NCBI RefSeq assembly: GCF_017349355.1
Contig: NZ_JAFMPM010000005.1
Location: 124,001-188,000, forward strand
Direction of reading: 5' to 3'
DNA: 64,000 nucleotides
Origin: Thiothrix fructosivorans
Lineage (GTDB): Bacteria > Pseudomonadota > Gammaproteobacteria > Thiotrichales > Thiotrichaceae
Shown: positions 24,192-34,097 of the stretch, in pieces
Layout of the letters: each line of letters opens with the position of its first letter
How positions within the stretch are numbered: position 1 is the stretch's first letter
Program-made: the position numbers and the translations under genes
Notes under the pieces: generated by a model
What the model was told of the DNA's origin: nothing
What the model saw: the letters and a program-made list of their open reading frames with translations, nothing else
Database searches by the model: none

Positions 24192-24896
24192 ATGTCACAT
24201 CTTAAAGGCAGGGGACACTGCCAAGCCTGTCAAATTCGGCATTTGAGTATTTTTGCACAATTGCCGGTGAATCGACTGGTGGAAATACAGGCTTTCCAGC
24301 CGTCTGTGGTCGTTTTTGCTGCGGATGAAACCATCTACCATCAAGGCGATGCTTCTCTTAATGCGTTTACCTTGCGCAAAGGTTTAGTCAAACTCATCAA
24401 AACCTTACCGAATGGGCGTACCCAAATTGTGCGCGTCTTGCGTACTGGGGATTTGTTTGGTTTTGATGGTTTTGCGGGGGAATCCTATAATCATACTGCG
24501 ATTCCGCTGAGTGAAATTGAAGTATGCCGTTTGCCTTTACAGGAATTAACGGAACTCAAAAAGCAAAATCCCGAAATTGAAAACACCATGATGAAACGTT
24601 GGATTCAGCATTTGCGTGAAGCCGAAGACATGATGTTAGAATTGGGCGCGAAAAAAGCGGCAGAACGGCTTGCGTCTTTCCTCATTCGTTGGTGTGAAAA
24701 TAATAACGGGGGTTGGGTGGCGTTGCCACTGTCCCGTGCTGAAGTGGGTGAGCTGTTAGGGTTAACGATTGAAACCGTGAGCCGTTTCCTGTCAGATTGG
24801 AAACGTCAGGGGTTTATCAACGAGCAACGCGGCAGTATTCAGCTTGAAAATGTCGAGGGGTTGCGTAAAGCGGTGTGTTCCAGCGGGAGTTGCTAA
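24192..24896 (+). CDS. FNR-like Crp-family transcription regulator with an altered Fe-S ligand set
   Basis: This 234-residue protein has a cyclic-nucleotide-binding-type beta-roll, a long dimer helix and a C-terminal HTH (RAEVGELLGLTIETVSRFLSDW, with the E-SR recognition-helix pattern of FNR). FNR of E. coli ligates its [4Fe-4S] cluster by Cys20, 23, 29 and 122. Here Cys10 and Cys13 and a Cys in EVCRLP correspond to the first, second and fourth. The third position is Ser19. The last residues are CSSGSC. The DNA target should be FNR-like (TTGAT-N4-ATCAA), but its oxygen response may be altered. The next gene starts directly at its stop. Confidence 0.88.
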   Translation: MSHLKGRGHCQACQIRHLSIFAQLPVNRLVEIQAFQPSVVVFAADETIYHQGDASLNAFTLRKGLVKLIKTLPNGRTQIVRVLRTGDLFGFDGFAGESYNHTAIPLSEIEVCRLPLQELTELKKQNPEIENTMMKRWIQHLREAEDMMLELGAKKAAERLASFLIRWCENNNGGWVALPLSRAEVGELLGLTIETVSRFLSDWKRQGFINEQRGSIQLENVEGLRKAVCSSGSC

Positions 24897-25628
24897 ATGA
24901 ATCGGATGGCGGCGGAAGCAAACTTGAATTTGTATATCACCGCTGTGCATCCCTGCCCGTATTTGCCTGAGCAGCAGGCAATGAATCTGTTGGTCGACCC
25001 TTGTTACAAGATGACCGCTGATTTGTACGGGCGTTTGTTGGAAAGCGGTTTCCGGCGCAGCGGTACGGATGTGTATCGCCCGCATTGCAAAGGGTGTAGT
25101 GCCTGTGTTTCCAGCCGTATTCCCGTCGCCGATTTTAAACCGGATCGTTCGCAACGGCGCAATTGGCAGCGCAATCAGGATTTGCACGTCGTGGTGAATC
25201 ACGCTGGTTTTAAGCCGTTGTATAACGATGTTTATCGGCATTATATTCGTGAACGCCATGCGGGGGGCGGCATGGATACTGATAGCGTGGCAACTTTCGC
25301 CGGTTTTCTGGTGACACGTTGGTGTAAAACGGCATTGGTGGAGTTTTGGGATAACGAGCGTTTGCTTGCTGTTGCAGCAGTTGATGAGATGAATACAGGC
25401 TTATCATCGGTGTATACGTTCTTTGACCCCGACGCGGGCGAGCAGCGTGGCATCGGTACATTTGCGGTATTGTGGCAAATCGAGCAAGCCCGCCAATTGG
25501 ATTTGCCTTATGTTTACCCCGGTTATTGGATCGCGGAATCCCCGAAAATGCGTTACAAAACGCGCTTTCAGCCAATTGAAGGCTTGATCAACGGTCGTTG
25601 GGTCAAGTTAGTGTCGAATAGTCGCTAA
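24897..25628 (+). CDS. bpt: Aspartate/glutamate leucyltransferase (Bpt)
   Basis: This 243-residue enzyme of the N-degron pathway transfers Leu from Leu-tRNA to N-terminal Asp or Glu. Typical blocks are YLPEQQAMNLLVDP, SGFRRSGTDVYRPHCKGCSACV and the acetyltransferase-like YPGYWIAESPKMRYKTRFQPIE. The ATG directly follows the stop of the FNR-like gene (TAAATG), which suggests cotranscription. The usual partner infA is not next to it here. Confidence 0.93.
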   Translation: MNRMAAEANLNLYITAVHPCPYLPEQQAMNLLVDPCYKMTADLYGRLLESGFRRSGTDVYRPHCKGCSACVSSRIPVADFKPDRSQRRNWQRNQDLHVVVNHAGFKPLYNDVYRHYIRERHAGGGMDTDSVATFAGFLVTRWCKTALVEFWDNERLLAVAAVDEMNTGLSSVYTFFDPDAGEQRGIGTFAVLWQIEQARQLDLPYVYPGYWIAESPKMRYKTRFQPIEGLINGRWVKLVSNSR

Positions 25629-25715
25629 ACATTCATTTCCTGTTCATAGAATCTATGTATCATTCATAAATTTTATGATAACTTGCTGCTATTGGTGGGT
25701 CACGGGAAGACAACG

Positions 25716-26075
25716 ATGATTAAGACATTTACCCTGAATGCCATTGACCATGATCAGGCTACCCCAGAAAGTGGCGTAATCGTTTGGCATGTGGTCGATG
25801 AAAATAAGCGCGAGCGCTTGATCAAAGCAACCACGGAATTAAGCCGTCAGGGCTTTATCAAAACCGTTAAACCGCACAATGATCGCGAAATGCCCTTGGT
25901 CGAATTGCTGTCGTATTACGTGGAAGGCGAAAGTTTCCGCATTGATTTTTCCATGTTCAATGAAACGTTTGGCTATACGCCACGCGAAGTATTTGCGGCG
26001 ACACAACACCAATCCGAAACGGCTAGCAATCGTATGAAAAAAGGCATTCGCCAATTGTTCCACGTTCCCTTCTAA
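25716..26075 (+). CDS. Hypothetical protein, 119 residues
   Basis: The start is ATG at 25716 with GGGAAGA about 8 bases upstream. The product is soluble and mixed alpha/beta. It contains [27 protein letters not shown] and ends in a basic helix ([12 protein letters not shown]). No family is recognised. It stands alone, followed by a strong terminator. Confidence 0.65.
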   Translation: MIKTFTLNAIDHDQATPESGVIVWHVVDENKRERLIKATTELSRQGFIKTVKPHNDREMPLVELLSYYVEGESFRIDFSMFNETFGYTPREVFAATQHQSETASNRMKKGIRQLFHVPF

Positions 26076-26077
26076 AA

Positions 26078-26103
26078 AAGGGCGCAACGGGTGCGCCCTT
26101 TTT
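26078..26103 (+). terminator. Rho-independent terminator
   Basis: AAGGGCGCA and TGCGCCCTT form a perfect 9-bp stem with loop ACGGG, followed by T's. It lies 2 bases after the 119-residue gene. An A-run before the stem makes it usable from the opposite strand as well, so it may also end the convergent purH transcript. Confidence 0.9.
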
Positions 26104-26124
26104 GTGGTGGCTATCGGTTAGCCA

Positions 26125-27711
26125 TCAATGGCGGAAATGTCTCATCCCCGTAAACACCATCGCCATGCCATGCTCATTCGCCGCTGCAATGACTTCTTCG
26201 TCACGCATGGAACCACCTGGCTGAATCACTGCTTTGATACCCGCTGCTGCCGCGCTGTCGATACCGTCGCGGAAGGGGAAGAACGCATCCGATGCCATCA
26301 CTGACCCCGGTACAACCAACCCAGCATGTTCCGCCTTGATGCCCGCAATCCGCGCAGAATTGATACGGCTCATTTGACCCGCCCCTACGCCAATCGTCAT
26401 ATTGCCTTTCGCGTACACAATCGCGTTGGACTTAACGAATTTGGCAACCTTCCACGCAAATTGCAGATCCAGCAATTCAGCCTCAGAAGGTTGACGCGTT
26501 GATACGACTTTCAGCTCATCCAGTAACGCAAGGTCAGCGGTTTGCACCAGCAAGCCACCATTGACGCGTTTGAAGTCCAAGCGATTCGGCACTTCACCGC
26601 TCCACATATCCACGGTCAATAAGCGCACGTTTTTCTTCGCCGCCACGACTGCAACTGCTTCAGGTGAAACCCCCGGTGCGATAATCACTTCCACAAACTG
26701 GCGGTCGACGATGACTTTTGCCGTTTCGCCATCCAACGGCTGGTTGAACGCGATAATGCCGCCAAACGCTGATTCAGGGTCAGTGCTATAAGCGCGGTTG
26801 TAGGCTTCCAGCAAGTTAGCACCGACTGCAACGCCGCACGGGTTGGCATGTTTGACAATGACGCAAGCCGGTGCGCCGTCAAATTGCTTCACACATTCCA
26901 GCGCCGCATCAGTGTCAGCGATATTGTTGTAAGACAGTTCCTTGCCCTGAATCTGGGTGGCGGTTGCAATGCTGCCTTGCGGTGCGTTGTATTCGGCGTA
27001 GAACGCGCCAGCTTGGTGACTGTTTTCACCGTAGCGGCAATCTTGCTTCTTCTCGACTTGCAGGCTGAAAGTGCGTGGGAAGGTTGCCGGTGCTGCATGG
27101 CTGGCTTCGCCGACGCGTGCGCCGAAGTAGTTAGCAATCATGCCGTCGTAACGCGCGGTGTGTTCAAACGCTTTGATTGCAAGGTCAAAACGGGTGGCAG
27201 GCGTGATGCAGCCTGCGCTGGCTTCCATTTCTGCTTGAATGCGGGCGTAATCGCCGGGTTCGGTCACAATGGTAACGTGTGCGTGGTTCTTGGCGCTGGC
27301 GCGAACCATCGTGGGACCGCCGATGTCGATGTTTTCCACTGCATCTTCAAACGTGCACCCGGGCTTGGAAACGGTCGCTTCAAACGGGTAGAGATTGACC
27401 ACAATCAAGTCGATGCGCCCGATACCGTGTTCTGCCATGATCGCATCATCTTGCCCGCGTCGCGCCAAAATGCCGCCGTGGATTTTCGGGTGTAAGGTCT
27501 TCACGCGCCCATCCATCATTTCAGGAAAGCCCGTATGATCAGAGACTTCCGTTACAGGTACGCCGTTATCTGCCAGCAATTTGGCAGTACCGCCCGTGGA
27601 GAGGAGATGCACCCCTTGGCTATGCAGAAAACGCGCAAAGTCGAGCACGCCGGATTTGTCAGAAACGCTCAACAAAGCGCGAGTGACGGGCAGGTTAGAA
27701 GCAGTTGTCAT
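26125..27711 (-). CDS. purH: Bifunctional AICAR transformylase/IMP cyclohydrolase
   Basis: This 528-residue enzyme carries out the last two steps of IMP synthesis. The N-terminal MGS-like cyclohydrolase domain shows [22 protein letters not shown] and [11 protein letters not shown]. The C-terminal transformylase domain contains the Lys-His pair in [14 protein letters not shown] and the end [18 protein letters not shown]. From the ATG at 27711 the length matches E. coli PurH (529). A longer frame upstream adds 19 unlikely residues. It is divergent from the next gene and shares a terminator with the previous one. Confidence 0.97.
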   Translation of the reverse strand: MTTASNLPVTRALLSVSDKSGVLDFARFLHSQGVHLLSTGGTAKLLADNGVPVTEVSDHTGFPEMMDGRVKTLHPKIHGGILARRGQDDAIMAEHGIGRIDLIVVNLYPFEATVSKPGCTFEDAVENIDIGGPTMVRASAKNHAHVTIVTEPGDYARIQAEMEASAGCITPATRFDLAIKAFEHTARYDGMIANYFGARVGEASHAAPATFPRTFSLQVEKKQDCRYGENSHQAGAFYAEYNAPQGSIATATQIQGKELSYNNIADTDAALECVKQFDGAPACVIVKHANPCGVAVGANLLEAYNRAYSTDPESAFGGIIAFNQPLDGETAKVIVDRQFVEVIIAPGVSPEAVAVVAAKKNVRLLTVDMWSGEVPNRLDFKRVNGGLLVQTADLALLDELKVVSTRQPSEAELLDLQFAWKVAKFVKSNAIVYAKGNMTIGVGAGQMSRINSARIAGIKAEHAGLVVPGSVMASDAFFPFRDGIDSAAAAGIKAVIQPGGSMRDEEVIAAANEHGMAMVFTGMRHFRH

Positions 27712-27837
27712 CGTGTGGAATCTCAGGGGGTGAAAAACGCCACATTGTAACGGTTTGCTGCTATGCACGGAATAGGTGCTGATACGAGTATCTCTGCTAC
27801 ACTTCAGCCTTTTATCCCTCTTGGAAAGGACGAAGCA

Positions 27838-28092
27838 ATGCCGGAAATAAGTCTATTCACGTACATCATGAGTCATCCATTGGTATGGTTAGGCTGCGGT
27901 TTATTCATGGTTGCCAGTTTAGTCGCCTTATCGGGGCGGTTAGGTAAGCGTGATAGCGCCTTGATTTACACCTTCGTGGTATCGGTGTTGATTGTGTTGA
28001 TGGGGGTTGCTTCGGCGCTGTCGCGGATGCAGCAAGACAGGCTGATGGCGCAACAACCTGCTGCGCAAGTAGCGCCTACTCAGCAGCAGTAA
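27838..28092 (+). CDS. Small membrane protein, 84 residues
   Basis: The start is ATG at 27838 with GGAAAGGA 6-13 bases upstream. It has two membrane helices (about residues 14-33 and 44-63), a polar link GRLGKRDSA, and a Gln/Ala/Pro-rich tail ([13 protein letters not shown]). It is divergent from purH. No family is recognised. Confidence 0.65.
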   Translation: MPEISLFTYIMSHPLVWLGCGLFMVASLVALSGRLGKRDSALIYTFVVSVLIVLMGVASALSRMQQDRLMAQQPAAQVAPTQQQ

Positions 28093-28189
28093 CCTAGTAA
28101 ACCCGTGAAACTTGACCTGCACCCTACAACCGCACACGGATAAGCGTTAAACTCGGCTTCTTTTCAGCTTGACCCCAGCGGAGACAGGA

Positions 28190-28981
28190 ATGCAGGAAGA
28201 TTTACTGGCGTATGTGCCATCCGAAAACGCCTTACAAGGGCGGGTGATTTTGGTAACCGGCGCAGCCGCAGGCATGGGCAAAGCGATTGCAACGGCTTGT
28301 GCGCAATACGGTGCGACGGTCGTGATGCTCGACAAGGAAGTGCGTCGCGCTGAAGAAACTTACGATGCAATCGTGAATGCAGGCTACCCGCAACCCGCGA
28401 TTTACCCGCTGGATATGCAGGGTGCGACCGCCAAAGATTATTACGATCTGGCTGAAAATATCCACGCGCAATTAGGGCGTTTGGATGGCGTGATGCTGAA
28501 TGCAGCATGGTTGGGTTCATTCACGCCAATCAACCACTACGACACTGAATTGTGGTCGAAGATGATAATGGTGAATTTGCACGCTAATTTCTTGCTGACG
28601 CGTGCCTGTTTGCCGTTTTTATTGGAAGCAGCTGACCCCGCTATTGTGTACGCTAGTCATGAATCCAACAAAGCCTATTACGGCGCATTCGGTGTGGCGA
28701 AAGCCGGTATGGAAGCGTTTTGCGACATTCTGGCGGCGGAACACGATGAGCCATCGCATTTTTTGCGCGTGAATACGGTGGATACCAATGCGATCCGCAC
28801 GGGTATGCGTACCCTGAATTTCCCCGGTGAAAATCCCAATAGCGTGGCACGTCCTGAAGCCTTGGTCGCGCCGTATTTATTCTATCTAGGTGCAGATGCG
28901 GGCAAGCGCACGGGTGAACATGCCGTGTTTGCGCGTCAACCCGCCGATGCCCGTTGGGCGGGCGAGGCCAGTGCAGCATAA
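28190..28981 (+). CDS. SDR-family oxidoreductase (YciK-like) with degenerate active site
   Basis: This 263-residue protein has the short-chain dehydrogenase fold, with the cofactor loop TGAAAGMG and LNAAWLG after LDGV. Its overall pattern is like YciK (e.g. RVNTVDTNAIRTGMRT near the end). The usual Tyr-x3-Lys is FGVAK here, with Phe in place of the catalytic Tyr. The catalytic Ser region (YASHES) is also shifted by two residues. Activity of the normal kind is therefore doubtful. The ATG at 28190 has GGAG 7 bases upstream. Its stop overlaps the cmoA start (TAATG), so it is in one operon with cmoA-cmoB. Confidence 0.87.
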   Translation: MQEDLLAYVPSENALQGRVILVTGAAAGMGKAIATACAQYGATVVMLDKEVRRAEETYDAIVNAGYPQPAIYPLDMQGATAKDYYDLAENIHAQLGRLDGVMLNAAWLGSFTPINHYDTELWSKMIMVNLHANFLLTRACLPFLLEAADPAIVYASHESNKAYYGAFGVAKAGMEAFCDILAAEHDEPSHFLRVNTVDTNAIRTGMRTLNFPGENPNSVARPEALVAPYLFYLGADAGKRTGEHAVFARQPADARWAGEASAA

Positions 28982-29709
28982 TGCAACGTGATGCTATCTA
29001 CGCACTGCCGCAAGAGCAGGTAGTCGATTTCGCTTTCAACGAAGCGGTCGCGGATGTGTTTCCTGACATGATTCGCCGTTCTGTGCCAGGGTATGAAACC
29101 ATCATCGGCTTGCTGGGCGTGATTGCGCGGCGTTATGCCCAGCCGCATAGCCGGATTTACGATCTTGGTTGTTCGTTGGGTGCGTCCACGTTGTCGATGG
29201 CGGCGCAAATGCGGGCGGATGATGTGCGTTTTGTGTGTGTGGATAACTCGACAGCCATGACGCGGCGTTGTGAGCAAATTTTGCAACGGCATTTGCCTGC
29301 GGGTCAGTTTGAAGTGCAATGCGCCGATATTGAGGCGATTCCGCTGGAAAATGCGTCGGTGGTGGTGCTGAATTTCACCCTGCAATTCCTCAAACCGGCG
29401 GATCGTTTGGCGATGTTGCACAAGATTCATGCTGGCTTGTTGCCCGGTGGCGTGCTGATTTTGTCGGAAAAACTGCAATTCGCGGATGCAGCCGAACAGA
29501 CGTTAATCAACGATCTGCATCTGGAATTCAAGCGTGCCAACGGTTACAGCGAACTCGAAATCAGCCAGAAACGTTCCGCACTGGAAAATGTCATGATTCC
29601 TGATACGTTTGAGCAGCATCAAGCACGATTGCAAGTCGCCGGATTTGCACAAGTGGTAAACTGGTTTCAGGGCTTTAACTTTGCGTCGTTATTGGCGGTG
29701 AAAGCGTGA
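28981..29709 (+). CDS. cmoA: Carboxy-S-adenosyl-L-methionine synthase
   Basis: This 242-residue enzyme makes carboxy-SAM from SAM and prephenate for tRNA wobble-uridine modification. It has the family start RDAIYALP and VVDFAFNEAVADVFPDMIRRSVPGY, then the SAM loop YDLGCSLGAST and the motif VVLNFTLQFL. It overlaps the SDR stop and its own stop overlaps the cmoB start. Confidence 0.96.
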   Translation: MQRDAIYALPQEQVVDFAFNEAVADVFPDMIRRSVPGYETIIGLLGVIARRYAQPHSRIYDLGCSLGASTLSMAAQMRADDVRFVCVDNSTAMTRRCEQILQRHLPAGQFEVQCADIEAIPLENASVVVLNFTLQFLKPADRLAMLHKIHAGLLPGGVLILSEKLQFADAAEQTLINDLHLEFKRANGYSELEISQKRSALENVMIPDTFEQHQARLQVAGFAQVVNWFQGFNFASLLAVKA

Positions 29710-30683
29710 TGGACACTGATTCCCTGTACCGTTTTCTTGGCGAGTCACGCCTTGCACCGTGGTTGGATACCTTGCCTACGCAACTGGATACCGCGCTGCA
29801 AAGTTCGCACGGCAAGTGGCAGGAATGGCAAACCGCGCTCGCGTCCGCCCCCGATTTGCATACTACGCATACCGACTTCAACAGTTCTGCGGTTCAAGTG
29901 GGCGTGGCGACTGAAGTCGATGACGCTACCCGTGCGCCATTGCTGGTAGCCTTGCAAGCCTTAATTCCGTGGCGCAAAGGCCCTTACGACCTATTTGGTA
30001 TCGAGGTGGATACCGAATGGCGTTCCGATTGGAAATGGGAACGCGTGTTGCCGCACCTCAGCCCATTGGAGGGGCGTTTGGTGCTGGATGTCGGTTGTGG
30101 CAGCGGCTACCACATGTGGCGCATGTTGGGAGCAGGGGCGCAAGCGGTGATCGGCATTGATCCAACGTTGCTGTTTTTGACCCAATTCCAGTTGATAAAA
30201 CGCTACGCAGGTGAACAACCCGTGTGGATGTTGCCGCTGAAAAGTGAAGATTTGCCTGATTTTCGTCAGAAAGGTTTCGATACAGTGTTTTCGATGGGCG
30301 TGTTGTATCACCGTCGCGATCCGCTCGGGCATTTGCAGGAATTGCGCAGAGCTTTAAAAGCGGGTGGTGAATTGGTATTGGAAACGTTGGTGGTAGAGGG
30401 TGACGCGCACACCACGCTGATGCCGCATGACCGTTACGCCAAAATGCGTAATGTGTGGTTCATACCTTCGGTCGCCCTGTTGGAATTGTGGTTGAAACGC
30501 CTTGGATTCACCCATATTCGTGTGGTTGATGTGACCGTAACCAGTACGCAGGAACAACGTTGTACGGAATGGAGCAAAGGCGAATCATTGGCGGATTTCC
30601 TTGATCCCAGCGATAGCAGCCGTACCATCGAAGGTTATCCTGCCCCGCTGCGTGCCACGCTTATAGCTAATACCCCTGCGTGA
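29709..30683 (+). CDS. cmoB: tRNA U34 carboxymethyltransferase
   Basis: This 324-residue partner of CmoA transfers the carboxymethyl group from carboxy-SAM to 5-hydroxyuridine at position 34. The diagnostic segments are RKGPYDLFGIEVDTEWRSDWKW, VLDVGCGSGYHMWRMLGAG and FSMGVLYHRRDPL. The ATG lies within the overlap TGATG with cmoA. The length agrees with the E. coli enzyme (323). Confidence 0.96.
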   Translation: MDTDSLYRFLGESRLAPWLDTLPTQLDTALQSSHGKWQEWQTALASAPDLHTTHTDFNSSAVQVGVATEVDDATRAPLLVALQALIPWRKGPYDLFGIEVDTEWRSDWKWERVLPHLSPLEGRLVLDVGCGSGYHMWRMLGAGAQAVIGIDPTLLFLTQFQLIKRYAGEQPVWMLPLKSEDLPDFRQKGFDTVFSMGVLYHRRDPLGHLQELRRALKAGGELVLETLVVEGDAHTTLMPHDRYAKMRNVWFIPSVALLELWLKRLGFTHIRVVDVTVTSTQEQRCTEWSKGESLADFLDPSDSSRTIEGYPAPLRATLIANTPA

Positions 30684-30736
30684 TCTGGTCAAGGCAATAT
30701 CACTAAATTACAATATGATTAAGCATTGAAATAAAA

Positions 30737-31438
30737 GTGAGCCAAGTGGATACACTATTGCAAAAACCAGGGTTTATGTTCGCGATGGGGGAAACCAATC
30801 GCTTGCACCAACAACTTGCTCGCCGCATGGGGCAGGCATACAAACGCTTCCGCCAAAGCTGGGGCGGGTTGTTGCTCGACCCGTATTTGCGCGATGGTGG
30901 TCAATACCGCTATCGACGTTATTCTGTTTTTCATTGGAAAAACAATGCACTGGAAATACTGCCTCACGAGCCGCATTACCAAAGTAGCCATTATAATCAT
31001 GTCCACGGTGGCTTTAATCGTCATTTTCGGGCGTGGTTGCCCACAACATTGCAAAATCCGGTACTGACGGAAATTATTCGTTGGTCAACACAGCAGTTTT
31101 CACGCAGCCCTGCGGAATTGTGGCGGATTCAGGCGCACCAATTTCGCATCATTGCCAGCGATGGGCAGTTTGGTAAACCCACGCCGGAAGGTGTTCACAA
31201 AGACGGCGCGGAATATATCCTGATCATGATGATGGATCGGCACAATATTCAAGGTGGGGTGAGCCGTATTTACGACAATACCATGCAGCCCTTAGGCGAG
31301 GGCACGCTAGAACAGGCGGGGGATTTGGTGCTGGTGAATGACCATGCGGTGTACCACGGGGTTACGGAGATTAGCCCAGCAGACACAGCACAACCCGCAT
31401 GGCGAGATGTGCTGGTGCTGACTTTTCACAAGGCTTAG
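30737..31438 (+). CDS. 2OG-Fe(II) dioxygenase family protein
   Basis: This 233-residue protein resembles the 2OG-Fe dioxygenase family that includes L-isoleucine hydroxylases. The iron facial triad is visible as His and Asp in GVHKDGAEY and His in AVYHGVTEI; the Arg of WRDVLVLTF is placed for the 2-oxoglutarate carboxylate. The start is GTG at 30737; no strong ribosome-binding site is seen. The substrate, probably a free amino acid or a small molecule, is not evident. It is convergent with the lipoprotein gene, 6 bases away. Confidence 0.8.
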   Translation: MSQVDTLLQKPGFMFAMGETNRLHQQLARRMGQAYKRFRQSWGGLLLDPYLRDGGQYRYRRYSVFHWKNNALEILPHEPHYQSSHYNHVHGGFNRHFRAWLPTTLQNPVLTEIIRWSTQQFSRSPAELWRIQAHQFRIIASDGQFGKPTPEGVHKDGAEYILIMMMDRHNIQGGVSRIYDNTMQPLGEGTLEQAGDLVLVNDHAVYHGVTEISPADTAQPAWRDVLVLTFHKA

Positions 31439-31444
31439 TCGGGT

Positions 31445-32020
31445 TTAACCAGGACCTTCAAAGTATTTCCACGGGTATTGCAGATCCTTCTCGATGGTAT
31501 TCCAATACAAATCGCCGGAATTGCGCCACGGGTCAAGCAAAATGCCGGTTTTGAATGGCTTGCCTTTGGCGGTAACGATCAGCGTGCTATGTTCGCGCCA
31601 CGGATTACCCTTGTAAGCCACCCCCCAATACAGATCGAAAGTGCGCAGGTTTTTGCTGCGCATTTTCGCCCGCATCGCCCGTGCCCAGTCGACGCATAAC
31701 CCCGCCTTACGTTGCTTGGAATTGCGGAGAGTATTGTGGAAAATAGGCGGCCATTCCAGCCCCCAATCATTCGCCAAATACATTGGGTAAACGAAAGCAT
31801 CGTGCGCTACTGAGCGTGCTTCGCTGGGGTCGATAATGGCGGGGTCAAGCGCAATCAGCGCGACTGCCAATTCGTCGATACGCTGTTTCATCTGCGGTGT
31901 CAGATTTTGCAGACGCGGATTGCCATCTTTCGCCAGCGTCACGTTATCGTAATGGACAGCACAACCGCTGACCGTGAAAAAGACTAATAACAAACCGATT
32001 AGTCGTTTAACATCAAGCAT
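31445..32020 (-). CDS. Lipoprotein with transglutaminase-like Cys/His/Asp pattern
   Basis: This 191-residue protein has a hydrophobic leader and lipobox VSGC, so it is predicted to be a lipoprotein. In the second half, GLCVDWARAM, REHSTLIVTA and ILLDPWRN give a Cys-His-Asp series in the order and spacing of transglutaminase-like cysteine enzymes. No closer family is recognised. It lies 3 bases upstream of the ubiG stop in the minus-strand cluster, so it may be cotranscribed with that cluster. Confidence 0.65.
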   Translation of the reverse strand: MLDVKRLIGLLLVFFTVSGCAVHYDNVTLAKDGNPRLQNLTPQMKQRIDELAVALIALDPAIIDPSEARSVAHDAFVYPMYLANDWGLEWPPIFHNTLRNSKQRKAGLCVDWARAMRAKMRSKNLRTFDLYWGVAYKGNPWREHSTLIVTAKGKPFKTGILLDPWRNSGDLYWNTIEKDLQYPWKYFEGPG

Positions 32021-32023
32021 TAA

Positions 32024-32746
32024 TCAGATTTCCTTTTTAAAATACATCAGGTAGTTGACATCAACATCCTTTCCCAGACGGTAACTCTGGAACAGCGGAT
32101 TGTAGGTCATACCCGCAATATTGCGCAGCTCCAACCCGACAGACCGCGCCCAACGTTCCAATTCGGAAGGTTTGATGAATTTGCTGTATTCGTGCGTCCC
32201 CTTGGGAAGCATCTGCATCACGTATTCCGCACCGAGTATTGCCAAAGCGAAGGCTTTAGGATTGCGGTTGATGGTGGAAAAAAATACGTCGCCACCCGGT
32301 TTGACCAAGCGTGCGCAAGCTGCAATGACCGAGGCAGGGTCGGGAACGTGTTCCAACATTTCCATGCAGGTAACAACGTCAAATTGTTCCGGGGCTTCAG
32401 CAGCGATGGCTTCGGCGCTGATCTGGCGGTAAGTCACCTCGACTTGGGATTCGAGTGCGTGTAATTCGGCAACTTCCAGCGGGGTTGCGCCCATGTCGAT
32501 GCCAGTCACATTCGCGCCGCGTTGCGCCATGCTTTCGGCGAGAATGCCGCCGCCGCAACCGATGTCGATGACGTTTTTCCCCTTGATGGTGGCGTAGTCG
32601 TCAATGTAATTCAGGCGTAACGGGTTGATGTCGTGCAGAGGTTTGAATTCGCTATCACGATCCCACCAGCGCCACGCAAGGTCTTCAAACTTGCGGATTT
32701 CGTTGGGGTCAACATTGGGTGTCGCGGTTGCGTTTATGGTGGTCAT
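32024..32746 (-). CDS. ubiG: Bifunctional 2-polyprenyl-6-hydroxyphenol methylase/3-demethylubiquinol O-methyltransferase
   Basis: This 240-residue enzyme carries out the two O-methylations in ubiquinone synthesis. It shows the UbiG start [22 protein letters not shown] and SAM motif [21 protein letters not shown] and [11 protein letters not shown] are also family-specific. The ATG at 32746 overlaps the stop of the deaminase gene (ATGA), a clear start choice over a longer frame. The quinone made here would serve the membrane electron transfer complexes of the window. Confidence 0.95.
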   Translation of the reverse strand: MTTINATATPNVDPNEIRKFEDLAWRWWDRDSEFKPLHDINPLRLNYIDDYATIKGKNVIDIGCGGGILAESMAQRGANVTGIDMGATPLEVAELHALESQVEVTYRQISAEAIAAEAPEQFDVVTCMEMLEHVPDPASVIAACARLVKPGGDVFFSTINRNPKAFALAILGAEYVMQMLPKGTHEYSKFIKPSELERWARSVGLELRNIAGMTYNPLFQSYRLGKDVDVNYLMYFKKEI

Positions 32747-34059
32747 GGGGTTTCTCCAATTTTTTGTTGCCAAGCACGGGCTTTGGCAAGCAGGGCTGGA
32801 ATATCCAGCGTGGTCAGTTGGCGGTTTGCCATTAATGCTTTGCCTGCGACCCACGTATGCGTCACTTGGTCGCGGCTGGTGCAATACACCAGATGCGATA
32901 CAGGGTCGTACAAGGGGCTGGCTTCCAGTGTACCAAGGTCGACGGCAATCATATCAGCAAATTTGCCGACTTCCAGCGAGCCGATGTCCGCCTCCAGCCC
33001 CAGCGCTTGTGCACCATTGATGGTTGCCATGCGTAAGGCTTGTATGGCGGGAATCGCGCTGGCATCTTGCGCCACGGCTTTGCCAAGCAGTGCGGCGGTG
33101 CGCATTTCACCGAGCATATCGAGATCGTTATTGCTGGCATTGCCGTCCGTACCCAAGGCAACATTGACTCCAGCGGCAGTCAGTTTGGCGACAGGGCAGA
33201 AGCCGCTGGCCAGTTTTAAGTTGGATTCTGGGCAATGGATAACGTTCGTGCCTTTTTGCGCCAGTAATGCAATGTCTGCATCGGTTAATTGTGTCATGTG
33301 AACCGCGAGGAAAGGTTTGTCGAGCAGACCAAGTTTTTCCAAGCGTGCGAGAGGACGCATTCCCGTTTGTTCGACCGCTTGCTGGACTTCAAACGCGGTT
33401 TCGTGGACGTGCATGTGGATGGGAATAGCGAGTTCACACGCCAGATGCAGCACTTTATGCAGCGGATCGTCGGAAACGGTGTACGGTGCGTGCGGTGCGA
33501 ATGCCGTCGTTAACAGCGGATTGGCTTGTAAGCGATCATGCAGGGCCAAGCCTTTTTGCAAGTAGTCGTCAGGGTTGTTGCCCCAGCGCGTTGGGAAGTC
33601 GATCATGATCAAACCGATGCAGGCACGAATGCCCGCTTCCTCGGCAGCTTGTGCGGTAGCTTCGGGGAAGAAATACATATCGTTAAAGCAAGTCGTGCCA
33701 GAACGAATCATTTCGGCAATTGCCAGTTGTGCGCCGTCATAGACGAAGCTTGCATCCGCCCAACGTGCTTCCGCAGGCCAAATATGCCCTTGCAACCAGT
33801 CCATGAGCGGTAGATCGTCTGCCAAGCCTTTGAGGAGTGCCATCGCCACATGCGTATGCGCATTGACAAAACCGGGGAGTACAGCCTGTTGCGCTAATAC
33901 GACAGTTTGTCGGGGGGTGTAGCGTTTTTCTGCCTCAGAAGTGGGCATAATGCCCACAATCCTGTTATCATCGACCGCTATGGCGTGGTGTCGCAAAACT
34001 TGATTCGCTGAATCGACCGTAATAATCCATTCAGGGATGATGAGTAATTCAATTTCCAT
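32743..34059 (-). CDS. mtaD: TRZ/ATZ-family 5-methylthioadenosine/S-adenosylhomocysteine deaminase
   Basis: This is a 438-residue amidohydrolase. Metal ligands are seen in [19 protein letters not shown] and a late GTDGNASNN. The gene pair with ubiG overlaps by 4 bases and it is divergent from mtnA, in keeping with recycling of SAM by-products. The ATG at 34059 gives the family start [12 protein letters not shown]; a GTG at 34080 would add seven residues. Methylthioadenosine, S-adenosylhomocysteine or adenosine are the likely substrates. Confidence 0.88.
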   Translation of the reverse strand: MEIELLIIPEWIITVDSANQVLRHHAIAVDDNRIVGIMPTSEAEKRYTPRQTVVLAQQAVLPGFVNAHTHVAMALLKGLADDLPLMDWLQGHIWPAEARWADASFVYDGAQLAIAEMIRSGTTCFNDMYFFPEATAQAAEEAGIRACIGLIMIDFPTRWGNNPDDYLQKGLALHDRLQANPLLTTAFAPHAPYTVSDDPLHKVLHLACELAIPIHMHVHETAFEVQQAVEQTGMRPLARLEKLGLLDKPFLAVHMTQLTDADIALLAQKGTNVIHCPESNLKLASGFCPVAKLTAAGVNVALGTDGNASNNDLDMLGEMRTAALLGKAVAQDASAIPAIQALRMATINGAQALGLEADIGSLEVGKFADMIAVDLGTLEASPLYDPVSHLVYCTSRDQVTHTWVAGKALMANRQLTTLDIPALLAKARAWQQKIGETP

Positions 34060-34097
34060 TGGGTGTTGTAAGATTGCCACTGTAAAGCAACCTATTT

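Noticed and set aside
33936-33952. Perfect 17-base palindrome GTGGGCATAATGCCCAC
   Set aside because: It lies within the coding sequence of the deaminase at normal codons (GIMPTSE region). No second copy was noticed, so chance is the simplest explanation.
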